A DNA stretch of 64,000 nt from Acidobacteriota bacterium (lineage in GTDB: Bacteria; Acidobacteriota; Terriglobia; Terriglobales; Acidobacteriaceae): NCBI GenBank assembly GCA_021780075.1, contig JAJXZL010000036.1, forward strand, positions 62,001-126,000. Direction: 5' to 3'. Each line of letters begins with the position of its first letter. The first letter of the stretch is position 1. Positions 35,796 to 48,010 of the stretch are shown here, in pieces. A program made the translations under genes and the position numbers. The notes beneath the pieces were generated by a model, which saw only the letters and a program-made list of their open reading frames with translations, was not told the origin of the DNA and made no database searches.

Positions 35796-36581
35796 TCAGC
35801 CTATCTTCGCGGCGCGAATGCCGCCTGTCTGCACGGTGACGCGTCCATCGGCGGTATCGACCCGCAAAAATCCGTGCTCATCCAGTCCAGCCGTAACGCC
35901 CGTACAAGCCTGCGGACCATGCACTTGCACGTTCCGTCCGCGCAGCCAGGTTGAGGCCCGCTCAAGCCGCGCCGATATTGCTTCATCGGCCGCCGGATGG
36001 AGCAGTCCCAGCGTCTCATGCTCCAGCGATTTTAGCAGGGCGATGAGCAGCGCCTGGCGGCTGATATGCCGGCGCGCTTCCATATCCAGCGAAGTTGCGG
36101 CCGTCGCCAGCTCAGGGTCAAAGCTGCGCTGATGCACGTTGATGCCGATACCCACCACGGCGAAAGCCACCGCGCCGCCTTCGATCTTTGACTCCGCAAG
36201 GATGCCGCCGCATTTGCGCTCGCCGATCAGCAGATCGTTAGGCCAACGCAGGTCCGTCGCCAGCCCGCTTGCGGTATGTATCGCATCCGCCGCTGCCAAT
36301 CCTGCGGCCAGCGGCAACAGCGGCAGACGCACGGCAGGCAACGCGGGCCGCAACAGCACACTCACATACAGTCCCTCGCCTGCCGCCGAGTGCCAGCCAT
36401 GGTCGCCGCGCCCGCGCCCGGCCCGCTGCTCATCGGCAAAATAGACGGAGCCGTCCGGAGCCCCGGCGCGCGCTGCCTCAAGAGCATCCGTATTCGTGGA
36501 GCCGGTTAGCGCGGAGAAATGCAGCTTGCCCGCGAAGTTGCTGCCCGCGAACGCAGCCTCCAGCGCTGCAAGGTCATACAT
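35796..36581 (-). CDS. birA: biotin-[acetyl-CoA-carboxylase] ligase
   Basis: Encodes 261 aa. STNTDAL, ADEQRAGRGRGDHGWHSA (the GRGRRG-type loop binding biotinoyl-AMP), RWPNDLLIGERKCGGIL and FAVVGIGINVHQ are diagnostic, with an SH3-like C-terminus. There is no N-terminal helix-turn-helix, so it is a monofunctional ligase (class I), unlike the E. coli repressor. It sits in the nadC-birA-coaX run with gaps of 3 and 6 bases. Confidence 0.93.
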   Translation of the reverse strand: MYDLAALEAAFAGSNFAGKLHFSALTGSTNTDALEAARAGAPDGSVYFADEQRAGRGRGDHGWHSAAGEGLYVSVLLRPALPAVRLPLLPLAAGLAAADAIHTASGLATDLRWPNDLLIGERKCGGILAESKIEGGAVAFAVVGIGINVHQRSFDPELATAATSLDMEARRHISRQALLIALLKSLEHETLGLLHPAADEAISARLERASTWLRGRNVQVHGPQACTGVTAGLDEHGFLRVDTADGRVTVQTGGIRAAKIG

Positions 36582-36584
36582 CGC

Positions 36585-37475
36585 CTAGCCCGGCTCCGCA
36601 GTGATGGTCATGGAAATGTCCGCAGCCTTGGCCGAATGCGTCAGCGCGCCCACGCTGATGAAATCCACGCCTGTCTCGGCATAGGCGCGAATGTTTTCGA
36701 GCACAATGCCGCCTGAAGCTTCAATCGGAATCCATCGTTTCTCGATGCGAATGCGGTCCACGGCGTCCTTCACCTGTGCGGGCGCCATGTTGTCCAGCAG
36801 AATGGCCTCGGCTCCGCATTCCAGCGCCTCTTCCAACTCCTGCTGGCTGCGCACCTCCACCTGTACCCGCTGGCCCTGCTGCCGCCGCTCCAGCGCATGC
36901 GTGAGTGCGGTGCGCAATCCGCCGCCCAGTGCGATGTGGTTGTTCTTGATCAGGATGCCCGAGGCCAGATCGAGCCGGTGATTGGTTCCCCCGCCGCACA
37001 GCACGGCATACTTCTCCAGCGCGCGCAGGCCGGGAACAGTTTTGCGCGTGTCGAGCACATGCGCCTTCGTGCCCTGAATCGCATCCACATATGTGCGCGT
37101 CAGCGTAGCGATGCCGCTCAGGTGCTGCATCAGATTCAGGATGACGCGCTCGCAACTCAGCAGCACGCGCGCGTTGTGGCGAATCACGGCCAAAACCTGG
37201 CCCGCGTGCACGCGCACGCCGTCAAAAATCTCGGGGTGACTCACCACATCAAAGCGCCTGTGAGCGCCGGGAGCCGGATCAAGCCGGGCAAAGATCTCAA
37301 AAAAGCGTGGCACCGCGCCCAGCCCGGCGACCACCATCTCCTGCCGCGCGATGATGGAAGCTGAAGCGCGCAGGCCCGGGTCGATAGTCAGGTTGGTCGT
37401 GGCGTCGCTGGTGGCCTTGTCTTCCACCAAGGCCTGCTCCAGCAATGCGTCAATGCGGTGGCTTTTCCAGTCCAT
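36585..37475 (-). CDS. nadC: nicotinate-nucleotide pyrophosphorylase (carboxylating)
   Basis: Encodes about 296 aa. DKATSDATTNLTI, HLSGIATLTRTYVDA, LDTRKTVPGLRALEKYAV, GGGTNHRLDLASGILIKNNH, QVEVRSQQELEEAL and ILLDNMAP are the family's active-site segments. It converts quinolinate and PRPP to nicotinate mononucleotide in NAD synthesis. The start at 37475 has AAAGGA upstream. A longer ORF start at 37520 would overlap the valS stop and is rejected. Confidence 0.95.
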   Translation of the reverse strand: MDWKSHRIDALLEQALVEDKATSDATTNLTIDPGLRASASIIARQEMVVAGLGAVPRFFEIFARLDPAPGAHRRFDVVSHPEIFDGVRVHAGQVLAVIRHNARVLLSCERVILNLMQHLSGIATLTRTYVDAIQGTKAHVLDTRKTVPGLRALEKYAVLCGGGTNHRLDLASGILIKNNHIALGGGLRTALTHALERRQQGQRVQVEVRSQQELEEALECGAEAILLDNMAPAQVKDAVDRIRIEKRWIPIEASGGIVLENIRAYAETGVDFISVGALTHSAKAADISMTITAEPG

Positions 37476-37520
37476 GTGTTTTCCTTTGGAAAACAGTTGA
37501 CAGCGTACAGCGGTCAGCAA

Positions 37521-40337
<2,817 letters not shown>

Positions 40338-40474
40338 GGGGGTGTCAGCGAGCCCCCCGGAGTTTGCGTCAAACCTCCCATTTCAAGAGGGTTTCGTGCT
40401 AGGGGACCACTCCTCACTTTACCAGATGTGGTTTCCGCGGTAGCGCCGGCAAGACTGGCGCGCCGGATTCCCAC

Positions 40475-40517
40475 AAAACAAGAGTCCGCACCGGGGGGGG
40501 TGCGGACTCTTGTTTTT
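40475..40517. terminator. bidirectional terminator after the bamD-like gene
   Basis: CAAGAGTCCGCACC (40479-40492) pairs with GGTGCGGACTCTTG (40499-40512). It is flanked by AAAA before and TTTTT after, so it can stop transcription from either strand. It lies 18 bases past the bamD-like stop. Confidence 0.9.
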
Positions 40518-40534
40518 GCAAAGATGGCTACAGC

Positions 40535-42031
40535 TTAGAACGGATTCAGCTTGCCGAGGCCTTTTTTCTTTTTCTTCTTGCTTGAGGATTCATCGCTCAA
40601 GTCTGCCTTGGGGGCCTTCTTCTTCTTGCCTGTGGTTGCCACCTGGGCTGGAGCGGAGCCGGGCTTGATTTCATTCACCTGGTCGGGCGCTTCGGCCGGC
40701 TTTTCTGCTGTAGGCAGCGTTGTGTTGGTGGGGCCGACGGGCTTCACAACAGCGTTGGGGTCGGTAGCGGCCGCGGCGCCTGGCGCACTCACAATTGAAA
40801 CACCAACGCCGGTTCCGCCTGCCGGTGCCTGCATCTGCACCGGCGCTTCTGAGGGCTGGTCGCTGCGTGGCGGCTCGTTGGCTCCGGTGGGCTTTGCGGC
40901 AGCTACGGGCTGCGCGGGCCGGCCCTCGTTCACGGCGCTTTGGAAGAGCGCGATGTTCTGCTTGGTAATATCCGGCGCCAGGGTCCGCTTGGGGTCACCG
41001 AGGCTCGGCTCGCCCACGTGCACAGCTTCAACTACGGACGGGCCGTGCTGGATCAGGCCCAGAGTCCTGTCGGTAAAACGCAAGGGCTGGCGGCTGCGCT
41101 CTTCTGCGTCGCTCTCGGCAATTGCCGCCTGGGTCGGCTCGGGAATGGGACGGTTCATGGCGACCAGACGATCGCGGGCATCCTCTACGCGGGGCGCCAT
41201 GGGATAGCGGGTGATGACCTTGTTGTAGGCCGCTGCTGCGCGATCGTTGTAGAGCGAACGCAGCCGTTCACGGACCGCGCCAGGCAGGCCAGGAGCCATC
41301 TCAACTGAGTGTGCTTCGCCTGCATAAGCGTCGCCAATACCGAGCAGTGCCATATCGCTCTTGGAGTAGAGCGGGTACGTATCAACAACAGTCTCCAGGC
41401 GGGCAATGGCGGCTACAAAGTTCTCGCGGCTCTGGTAGTAGAGGCCGATCTGCGTTTCGCGTTCGGCAAGAACCTCCTGCACGTCGCGCAGCCGCTGCTT
41501 GGCGCGGGGGATAAGAGATGAGTCCGGGAACTGGTTGATCATGTTCCTGTACTCTTCTTCGGCGCGCTGGGCATTGGTGTAGTCGCGGTCCGGCTTCTCC
41601 ATCTGCTGGTAGTAGATGTCGCCGACCTTCATCTGCGCCTCAGCGGCCTCGGGGGCTTGGGGAAAGAAGGTGATGAAGTCCTTGTACTCGGCTTCGGCCT
41701 GCGTCAATGCCGCAGCTCCACCCTCCTTGAACCAGGTGTCACCCACTGCCAGCTTGGCGCGCATCCGGTACTCGGAATCGGGATAGGTGTTGAGCAGCGT
41801 CTGCAGGGTAAGCCGCGCTACGTCGAACCGGCCCTTCTTCATCGAGACCATGGCCTTGTCAAACAGCACCTTGTCGGGCTGCTTGGAGTTCACGTTGGCC
41901 AGCGGATTCGCGCTCAGGTCCTGATTTTTCTTATGCTTGGGCGGCTTCTTCTCGCGAGCCTGGGCTGAAATTCCACCCAGCACCAGTACCGCCAGCGCAG
42001 CAACAGCAAACTTCTTTGACAACCGGTTCAT
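40535..42031 (-). CDS. BamD-like TPR outer-membrane assembly factor
   Basis: Encodes 498 aa. Sec signal MNRLSKKFAVAALAVLVLGG. Four to five TPR-like repeats at about 55-280 (FDKAMVSMKKGRFDVARL, LNTYPDSEYRMRAKLAVGDT, RNMINQFPDSSLIPRAKQRL) match YfiO/BamD, which pairs with BamA to fold outer-membrane proteins. The remaining ~200 residues are an Ala/Pro-rich linker and a Lys-rich tail (KKKKKKGLGKLNPF). I see no lipobox Cys, so it is not an obvious lipoprotein. A terminator follows. Confidence 0.85.
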   Translation of the reverse strand: MNRLSKKFAVAALAVLVLGGISAQAREKKPPKHKKNQDLSANPLANVNSKQPDKVLFDKAMVSMKKGRFDVARLTLQTLLNTYPDSEYRMRAKLAVGDTWFKEGGAAALTQAEAEYKDFITFFPQAPEAAEAQMKVGDIYYQQMEKPDRDYTNAQRAEEEYRNMINQFPDSSLIPRAKQRLRDVQEVLAERETQIGLYYQSRENFVAAIARLETVVDTYPLYSKSDMALLGIGDAYAGEAHSVEMAPGLPGAVRERLRSLYNDRAAAAYNKVITRYPMAPRVEDARDRLVAMNRPIPEPTQAAIAESDAEERSRQPLRFTDRTLGLIQHGPSVVEAVHVGEPSLGDPKRTLAPDITKQNIALFQSAVNEGRPAQPVAAAKPTGANEPPRSDQPSEAPVQMQAPAGGTGVGVSIVSAPGAAAATDPNAVVKPVGPTNTTLPTAEKPAEAPDQVNEIKPGSAPAQVATTGKKKKAPKADLSDESSSKKKKKKGLGKLNPF

Positions 42032-42099
42032 ACCACCTCATTACGGCTGCAGCCCGTCGACAGGCCACACACCTTCCCCTTGCTCATTCTATAAGAAAC

Positions 42100-42768
42100 C
42101 TACTCGCCCGCACCCTTTCGAGCAGCAGCGAGCAAGGCACGCGCATCCCGCTCGGGATGTCCGTCGCCAAAGACGGCGTTTCCAGCTACCAGCAGGTCCG
42201 CACCGGCTTGGACGATGGCAGCTACCGTGTCGTGAGCCACGCCACCATCCACTTCGATTCTAAATGCCAGACCCAGTTCCTGGCGCAACTGAACCAGCCG
42301 CCGGATCTTGTCCAGCGAAAAGGGGATAAAGCTCTGCCCGCCAAAGCCGGGATTCACGCTCATGATGAGCACGTGGTGAACCATGGGCAGGATGTCTGTA
42401 ATCAGGTTGACTCGGGTGGCCGGATTCAGCACCACGCCTGGCTTCATGCCGTGGTGGGCAATCAACTCCAGCGAACGGTGCAGGTGGCGGGATGCCTCGT
42501 AATGCACGCTCAACCAGTTGGCCCCGGCATCGGCAAACGCAGGAATGTACTCGTCGGGGTTTTCGATCATCAGGTGGCAGTCGAGGGGCAGGCGGGTGGC
42601 CTTGCGCAGGCTCTTCACCACGGGCGGACCCAGGGTGATGTTGGGCACAAAATGACCGTCCATGACATCCACGTGGATGACCGTGCCGCCGCCGCGTTCG
42701 GCCGCGGCAACTTCATCGGCCAGATGGGCAAAATCAGCGGAAAGTATAGAGGGCAGCAGCTCGATCAT
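42100..42768 (-). CDS. rpe: ribulose-phosphate 3-epimerase
   Basis: Encodes 222 aa. IELLPSILSADFAHLADEV, HVDVMDGHFVPNITLGPP, LDCHLMIENPDEYI, HYEASRHLHR and MSVNPGFGGQSFIPFSLDKI match the TIM barrel. His and Asp metal ligands occur in HVDVMDGH, and EVDGGV is present. It interconverts ribulose-5-P and xylulose-5-P in the pentose phosphate pathway. Confidence 0.96.
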   Translation of the reverse strand: MIELLPSILSADFAHLADEVAAAERGGGTVIHVDVMDGHFVPNITLGPPVVKSLRKATRLPLDCHLMIENPDEYIPAFADAGANWLSVHYEASRHLHRSLELIAHHGMKPGVVLNPATRVNLITDILPMVHHVLIMSVNPGFGGQSFIPFSLDKIRRLVQLRQELGLAFRIEVDGGVAHDTVAAIVQAGADLLVAGNAVFGDGHPERDARALLAAARKGAGE

Positions 42769-42816
42769 GGCGTTTGGCGCGGGCGTTTGCCCGCCCGGAC
42801 AGTGTAACAGCGCGGA

Positions 42817-44094
42817 TTACTTCTCGGCTGCACTCATCGCCTTTGCCGCCACGCGCCCCGCTCCGCGCAGCATGGCCTTCAGGGGCCAGCCGCCGCCTGC
42901 GTCAGGGAAGAATATTTCGCCTGTGCGGCGTGCCTCGGGGCGGTAGTACCAGCGTTTGAGCAGTGCTAAATGGCCTTGGCGGAGGGTCGAAGACGGCGCT
43001 TCATGCGGTTCCGCGAGCGAAGCCAGAGCCGCCTCCAGGCGAGCCTCGAGTACGCCCCGCGCCAGTTTGGCAGGCGCTTCCGGCGCGGACCCGGCGGGAC
43101 CTGCATCCGGGCCGGCCGTTTCTGGAATTGGCTCAACGGCCACGGGATGAGCAAACAGAGAACTGGAGCCGGACTGCTCGTTCTGGATTCTCATCCCAAG
43201 CGTGGAGAAACCGGCCGGCCCGCGCAGCCGTCCATTTTCAAATAGAAAAACGGCCACTTCGTCCAGGTTGGCTGAGGTTTGCAGGATGACTGCGCGGAGC
43301 CGGCTCATGGGGCGGACCAGTTCCGGGGCTAGCCCCGCTACGCCCTCGACGCGCTGCACCTGCGCATGAATCGTGGCAGCGCTCTCAAATTCCAGGTTGG
43401 CCGAAGCCTCGTCGCGCTGGACCCGCAGTTGCACCAGTCGGCTCTCGCCGCGCGTGGCCAGAAACGCCTCCACCGCCGCGGCCTCCTCGGCGTAGCGGGC
43501 GTCTGTGCAGCCCTGGTAGCAAGGGGCGAGGCACATCTTCATCTCGGAGTAGACGCAGCCGGGGTGGCTTGGATTGGGGGCGAGATCGTCTGAGCAGCGG
43601 CGCAGGAGGAAGAGCTTGAGGGCTTCGTCCACGTAGCGCTCCGCCGCCGCGCGCGACGGGAACGGCCCGTAGGCCCAGTCGGCCTCACGCTGGCTGGGCC
43701 GATGCGTTACGACGATGCGCGGGTAAGGATTGCTGCCCAGAAAGCGGACAAAGGCTGGAGCGCGCAGGTGCATGCGCTCCAATGCCTTTGCGCCATAGAC
43801 CTCTTCCAAGAGAGAAAACTGCGTGAGCAGGGACTCGAACTCGGAGCCGGTGAGCTGGAAGTCGATGCGGCGGACGCGCCCGGCAAGTTGCAGGCGGCGC
43901 GGGTGCCGGACTGAGGGCTGCAAGAGCCGCTCCAAACGCCCGCGCAGGTTGGGCGTGTGGCCAGTGTAGGGCTCCAGATGCGCCTCTGCGCCGTAAAGGG
44001 CAAAGACCGCTGGGCTTTCAGGCAGCCTGGCCAGGGCGGCCCTGGGCTCGGTGGGATCAAAGGCCAGCGATTGCATCTCGTTTGGCACGGCCAT
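42817..44094 (-). CDS. UvrC-like protein lacking the C-terminal nuclease domain
   Basis: Encodes 425 aa. The N-terminal GIY-YIG-like domain is degenerate: FALYGAEAHLEPYTGHTPNL has ALY and YTG for GIY and YIG. A UvrC-like middle (EFESLLTQFSLLEEVYG, YPRIVVTHR, FGPFPSRA-type, CSDDLAPNPSHPGCVYSEMKMCLAPC) is followed by a UVR motif near 225-250. It ends about where the RNase-H-like endonuclease domain would begin. A repair or accessory role is likely but unproven. Confidence 0.8.
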   Translation of the reverse strand: MAVPNEMQSLAFDPTEPRAALARLPESPAVFALYGAEAHLEPYTGHTPNLRGRLERLLQPSVRHPRRLQLAGRVRRIDFQLTGSEFESLLTQFSLLEEVYGAKALERMHLRAPAFVRFLGSNPYPRIVVTHRPSQREADWAYGPFPSRAAAERYVDEALKLFLLRRCSDDLAPNPSHPGCVYSEMKMCLAPCYQGCTDARYAEEAAAVEAFLATRGESRLVQLRVQRDEASANLEFESAATIHAQVQRVEGVAGLAPELVRPMSRLRAVILQTSANLDEVAVFLFENGRLRGPAGFSTLGMRIQNEQSGSSSLFAHPVAVEPIPETAGPDAGPAGSAPEAPAKLARGVLEARLEAALASLAEPHEAPSSTLRQGHLALLKRWYYRPEARRTGEIFFPDAGGGWPLKAMLRGAGRVAAKAMSAAEK

Positions 44095-44101
44095 CCCCGC
44101 T

Positions 44102-45499
44102 TCAAGCTCCCGCGATCGTCATGCCGTCGATGCGCAGCGTGGGCGACGCCACCGAGCCGCGAAACACCAGGTCATTGCCGATGGCGGTTACATTGTTGAG
44201 CATCTCGGCCAGGTTCCCGGCGACGGTGATTTCCTCGACGGCGTGGGTCAACTTGCCGCTGTCGATCCACAGGCCCGTCGCGCCGCGGGAGTAGTCGCCC
44301 GTGACCACGTTGACGCCGAAGCCCATGAGGCTGGTGACGTAGAGGCCCGCGGGGATTGCGGCGATGATTTCGTCCGGGGTTAGCGTGCCGGGCTCAAGAT
44401 ACAGGTTGCCGCATCCGATGCCCGGTGTTCCGGCCAGTCCGCGCGCGGCGTTGTGGGTGGACTGCATGCCCAGCTTGCGCGCCGTGTACGTGTTCAGCAG
44501 GTAGTTGCGCAGGACGCCATTCTCCACCACAACGGTACGCCGCGAAGGCAGCCCCTCGCCATCGAAGGGCGAGGTACCAAAGCCTCCCACGCCGGTGGGT
44601 AGCATCATGATGTTGTCGTCGATGATCGTCAGGCTGGACGCGGCGATTTGCTCGCCGAGCTTCCCGGCGAGGAACGAAGCATGGCGCCAAATGGCGTCGC
44701 CCGAGGCCGCCTCAAAGACCGAGCCGATGAGCGACCGAGCCACTTCTGGAGCAAACACGATGGGCACCCGCTGTGTGGGAACGCGGCGCGCACCAAGGCG
44801 GCGAAGTGTACGTCGGGCTGCTTCCTGGCCGATGGATTCCGGCGTTGCAAGGTCTGCAAGCCGCCGCGCGCTGGACCACCAGCCGTCGCGCTGCATGTGG
44901 CCGTTGGCGTCCACTGCAAGCGGCGCTGCCGATACTCCGGCATAGCTGGTGCGATAGCCGCCCACAAAGCCGCGCGAGTTGGCCAGCACCTTGCGCCCCG
45001 TTGCCGCGTCAAAACTGCCACCATCCGAGTTGGTGATGCGCGGGTCCGCGGCCAGGGCAGCGGCCTCGGCACGGCGCGCCCACTCGATGCGCTCCGCCCC
45101 GGGCAGGGAGTACACATCCTCGTAATAAAGGTGCAGGTCGCCGCCGACGCTGCCGAACTCGTTTGTTTCCGGCAGTCCCGTGAAAGGGTCCTCCTCGGTG
45201 ACCTTGGCCAGCGCCATCGCGCCTTCAACCAGTTGGCGGATTCCCTCGGCCGTCAGGTCGCTGGTGGAGGCGGAGGCTGACCGCTTGCCCATGAACACCC
45301 GCAGTCCGAGGCCGCGCGAGCCTGACTCCTTCAGGGTTTCCACCTGGCCCATGCGCACGCTGACGGAGAACTCGTCGCCCTCTTGCACCACCGCCTCGGC
45401 ATCGCTTGCTCCTGCTTTCATTGCCTGCGCCACTACGTCGGCGGCCATAGATTCAAGATCCAGATCGATCATGTCGGGTTGTGCCGTTGCTTCGGGCAT
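44102..45499 (-). CDS. pmbA: TldE/PmbA-family metalloprotease partner subunit
   Basis: Encodes 465 aa. U62-type fold: SVRMGQVETLKESGSRGLGLRVF, NSDGGSF, PIVFAPEVARSLIGSVF, GTSPFDGEGLPSRRTVVVENG, LRNYLLNTYTARKLGMQST and GFGVNVVTGDYSRGATGLWI. PmbA (TldE) lacks the zinc-protease His motif and acts with TldD, here upstream. The pair processes ribosomally made peptides. It lies 119 bases after tldD. Confidence 0.93.
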   Translation of the reverse strand: MPEATAQPDMIDLDLESMAADVVAQAMKAGASDAEAVVQEGDEFSVSVRMGQVETLKESGSRGLGLRVFMGKRSASASTSDLTAEGIRQLVEGAMALAKVTEEDPFTGLPETNEFGSVGGDLHLYYEDVYSLPGAERIEWARRAEAAALAADPRITNSDGGSFDAATGRKVLANSRGFVGGYRTSYAGVSAAPLAVDANGHMQRDGWWSSARRLADLATPESIGQEAARRTLRRLGARRVPTQRVPIVFAPEVARSLIGSVFEAASGDAIWRHASFLAGKLGEQIAASSLTIIDDNIMMLPTGVGGFGTSPFDGEGLPSRRTVVVENGVLRNYLLNTYTARKLGMQSTHNAARGLAGTPGIGCGNLYLEPGTLTPDEIIAAIPAGLYVTSLMGFGVNVVTGDYSRGATGLWIDSGKLTHAVEEITVAGNLAEMLNNVTAIGNDLVFRGSVASPTLRIDGMTIAGA

Positions 45500-45618
45500 G
45501 GGTCAACAGTAACAAACCACCGTGTCCGCCTGCACCAGCGTGGCGGCATGGCGCGCAGCAGAGGGCGTTAAAGTGTCTGGGGTGTACCGGAAGCAGCGAA
45601 CTCCGCGGGCTGAACGGC

Positions 45619-47073
45619 TTATTTTCCCGTTCCGCCCACGGTCATCTTGTCGAGCTTGATGGTGGGCATGCCCACGCCGACGGGCACACTTTGGCCATCT
45701 TTGCCGCAGGTGCCGATGCCCTCGTCCAGCTTCAGGTCATTGCCGACCTTGGAGACGTATTTCAGCGCCTCGGGGCCATTGCCGATGAGCGTGGCGTCGC
45801 GGACAGGAGCGGTGATCTTGCCGTCCTCAATCAGGTACGCCTCTGAGGCGGAGAAGACGAATTTGCCGTTGGTGATGTCCACCTGGCCGCCGCCGAAGTT
45901 CACGGCGTACAGGCCGCGTTTGACCGAGCGCAGAATGTCCTCGGGCGCGTCTTCGCCGCTGAGCATGTAGGTGTTGGTCATGCGCGGCATGGGGATGCAC
46001 TGGTAGCTCTCGCGGCGGCCGGAGCCGGTGTTGGCTGCGCCGGTGAGGCGGGCGGAGAGCTTGTCCGTGAGGTAGCCGCGCAGGATGCCGTTTTCGATGA
46101 GCACGGTTTCCTGCGTGCTGGAGCCCTCGTCGTCCACATTCAGCGAGCCGCGGCGGCCGGCCATGGTGCCATTGTCCACCACCGTGACCTTGGAACTGGC
46201 GACGGATTGGCCGATGAGTCCGGCAAAGGCCGATGTTTTCTTGCGGTTGAAGTCGGCTTCGAGACCGTGGCCTACTGCCTCATGCAGCAGGATGCCGGGC
46301 CAGCCGGGGCCGAGGATGACTTGCATCTCACCTGCGGGCGCGGGCACGGCGCCGAGTTGCAGAATCGCGCCGCGGGCCGCTTCTTGCGCCAGGTGCTCTG
46401 GGCTTTTTGAGCCTGTGAATTGTTCCAGGCCCGCACGTCCGCCGCCTCCTGCCGAGCCGCGCGTCGTGATGGCGTCCTGTTTGGCGATGACGTAGACATT
46501 CAACCGGCACAGGGGCTGCGTATCGCTGGCGAAGGCGCCGTCCGAGGCGGCGATGAGGATGCGGCGCAGTTCCTCGCTGTATCCGGCGCGGACCTGCACG
46601 ATGCGAGGGTCGAAGGCGCGGGCTGCGCGGTCGGCGCGCAGAATGAGCTCCAGCCGCGCGGCCAGATCGAGGTCAAAGCCGCCGAGAGGAACAGGATAGA
46701 GGTTGGCGGATGGCGTCTCGATGAATCCCTGTACGGGCTGTTTGGCGGGTCCGGAGGCGATCAGCGCGGCGGTGCGCGCGGCATGCAGCAGGCGCTCAGG
46801 GCTCAGATTGTCCGTGTAGGCGTAACCGGTGCGCTCGCCGGAGAGCACGCGGATACCGCAGCCGGCGCTGGTTCCCTGGCTCGCGGATTTGACGATCTGC
46901 TCGTCCACGCCCAGCGAGGTGGCCATAACCGATTCAAAATAGAGGTCGGCGTAATCGCCGCCAGCCGAGAGTGCTTCGCCCAGGCAGCGCTCCAGCAGCC
47001 GCTCGGTTATTCCGAACTTCTCAAAGAAGTAGCGCTTGTGATGCAGGACTGGGGAAGCAGTCGGATTAGTCAT
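45619..47073 (-). CDS. tldD: TldD-family zinc metalloprotease subunit
   Basis: Encodes 484 aa. Catalytic motif HEAVGHGLEADFN (HExxxH) provides Zn ligands. GTMAGRRGSLNVDDEGSSTQ, ILRGYLTDKLSARLTG, SYQCIPMPRMTNTYM and NFGGGQVDITNGKFVFS are conserved. GGAG precedes the ATG at 47073. It pairs with pmbA downstream. Confidence 0.94.
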   Translation of the reverse strand: MTNPTASPVLHHKRYFFEKFGITERLLERCLGEALSAGGDYADLYFESVMATSLGVDEQIVKSASQGTSAGCGIRVLSGERTGYAYTDNLSPERLLHAARTAALIASGPAKQPVQGFIETPSANLYPVPLGGFDLDLAARLELILRADRAARAFDPRIVQVRAGYSEELRRILIAASDGAFASDTQPLCRLNVYVIAKQDAITTRGSAGGGGRAGLEQFTGSKSPEHLAQEAARGAILQLGAVPAPAGEMQVILGPGWPGILLHEAVGHGLEADFNRKKTSAFAGLIGQSVASSKVTVVDNGTMAGRRGSLNVDDEGSSTQETVLIENGILRGYLTDKLSARLTGAANTGSGRRESYQCIPMPRMTNTYMLSGEDAPEDILRSVKRGLYAVNFGGGQVDITNGKFVFSASEAYLIEDGKITAPVRDATLIGNGPEALKYVSKVGNDLKLDEGIGTCGKDGQSVPVGVGMPTIKLDKMTVGGTGK

Positions 47074-47194
47074 CGTAACTCCAGTTTACGCCTGTTGACG
47101 CCTGCTGCGCCGCTGCCGGAGCTCCCCGTGGCTGCCTTGGTGCACGCGCTTTCGTACCCTACCTTTCTGCGCGCTATCGTGCTACATTCTGGCC

Positions 47195-47368
47195 ATGAAG
47201 AAGTTTGCCGCCGCCCTTGTCTTGTGCACTGCGCTTGCCATGCCCGCGTTTGCCGCAAAGCACAAACTTCCGCATCATCCTAAAGCGCAACACCCGCCCA
47301 TCCATCACTCCGCCCACCGCGCTCCGCGTCATTTTCATCTCTGGCCTCACCACAAAAAGCACGCTTAG
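47195..47368 (+). CDS. exported His-rich mini-protein (57 aa)
   Basis: A short gene that a length cut-off would miss. Residues 1-21 form a signal peptide (MKKFAAALVLCTALAMPAFA, Ala-Ala cleavage). The mature 36 residues contain 12 His and several Lys (KHKLPHHPKAQHPPIHHSAH...), ending HHKKHA. That composition suggests periplasmic metal binding or buffering (inference). It is divergent from tldD with about 120 bases between, and no strong SD is seen. Codons fit the genome. Confidence 0.6.
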   Translation: MKKFAAALVLCTALAMPAFAAKHKLPHHPKAQHPPIHHSAHRAPRHFHLWPHHKKHA

Positions 47369-47470
47369 CCGCAGCGCCGGCTGCTGGTTGAGCTGCGTGA
47401 CTGTGGCCGGTCGCGCTTGATTGCGGCTGCGGCAAGCCAAAGCTGCGACACTTAAATCCGGGGATTGACC

Positions 47471-48001
47471 ATGTCCGATACAGACAAGCTTCGTTATCCG
47501 ATTGGCCGTTTTGCGCCACCTCCAACCTCCACGCCAGAGCTGCGTGCCGCGCACATCCAGACGCTGCGCCTGCTGCCCGAGCGCCTGAAGGCAGCCGTAG
47601 CAGGGCTCGACAACGCTCAGCTCGGCACCCCCTACCGAGAGGGCGGCTGGACGGTGCGGCAAGTGGTGCATCATGTGGCAGACAGCCATATCAATGCCTA
47701 TGTGCGCTTCAAGCTGGCTCTTACCGAGGACTGGCCCACGATCAAGCCTTACGACGAAGCCGCATGGGCAGGGCTTTCCGACAGCAAGCTCCCCGTTGCC
47801 GATTCGCTTGCACTGATTGCAGCGCTGCATGCGCGCTGGACCGCGCTGCTGGAGTCGCTTTCAGCCGGAGATTTTGAACATGGCTACAACCATCCGCAGA
47901 TGGGACGCCAGGATCTGGCCACGGTTCTCGCGATTTACGAGTGGCACTCGCGCCACCATACGGCGCACATTGTCGCACTGCGCGCGCGGCAATCCTGGTA
48001 G
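47471..48001 (+). CDS. DinB/YfiT-like putative metal-dependent hydrolase
   Basis: Encodes 176 aa. LRYPIGRFAPPPTSTPELR at the start, LPERLKAAVAGL, GGWTVRQVVHHVADSHINAY (metal-site His) and YEWHSRHHTAHI near the C-terminus match the YfiT branch of the DinB superfamily, a four-helix bundle with three His metal ligands. Relatives include bacillithiol S-transferases; no bacillithiol is expected to be certain here. It is 9 bases upstream of the next gene. Confidence 0.88.
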   Translation: MSDTDKLRYPIGRFAPPPTSTPELRAAHIQTLRLLPERLKAAVAGLDNAQLGTPYREGGWTVRQVVHHVADSHINAYVRFKLALTEDWPTIKPYDEAAWAGLSDSKLPVADSLALIAALHARWTALLESLSAGDFEHGYNHPQMGRQDLATVLAIYEWHSRHHTAHIVALRARQSW

Positions 48002-48010
48002 GGAGCACGC

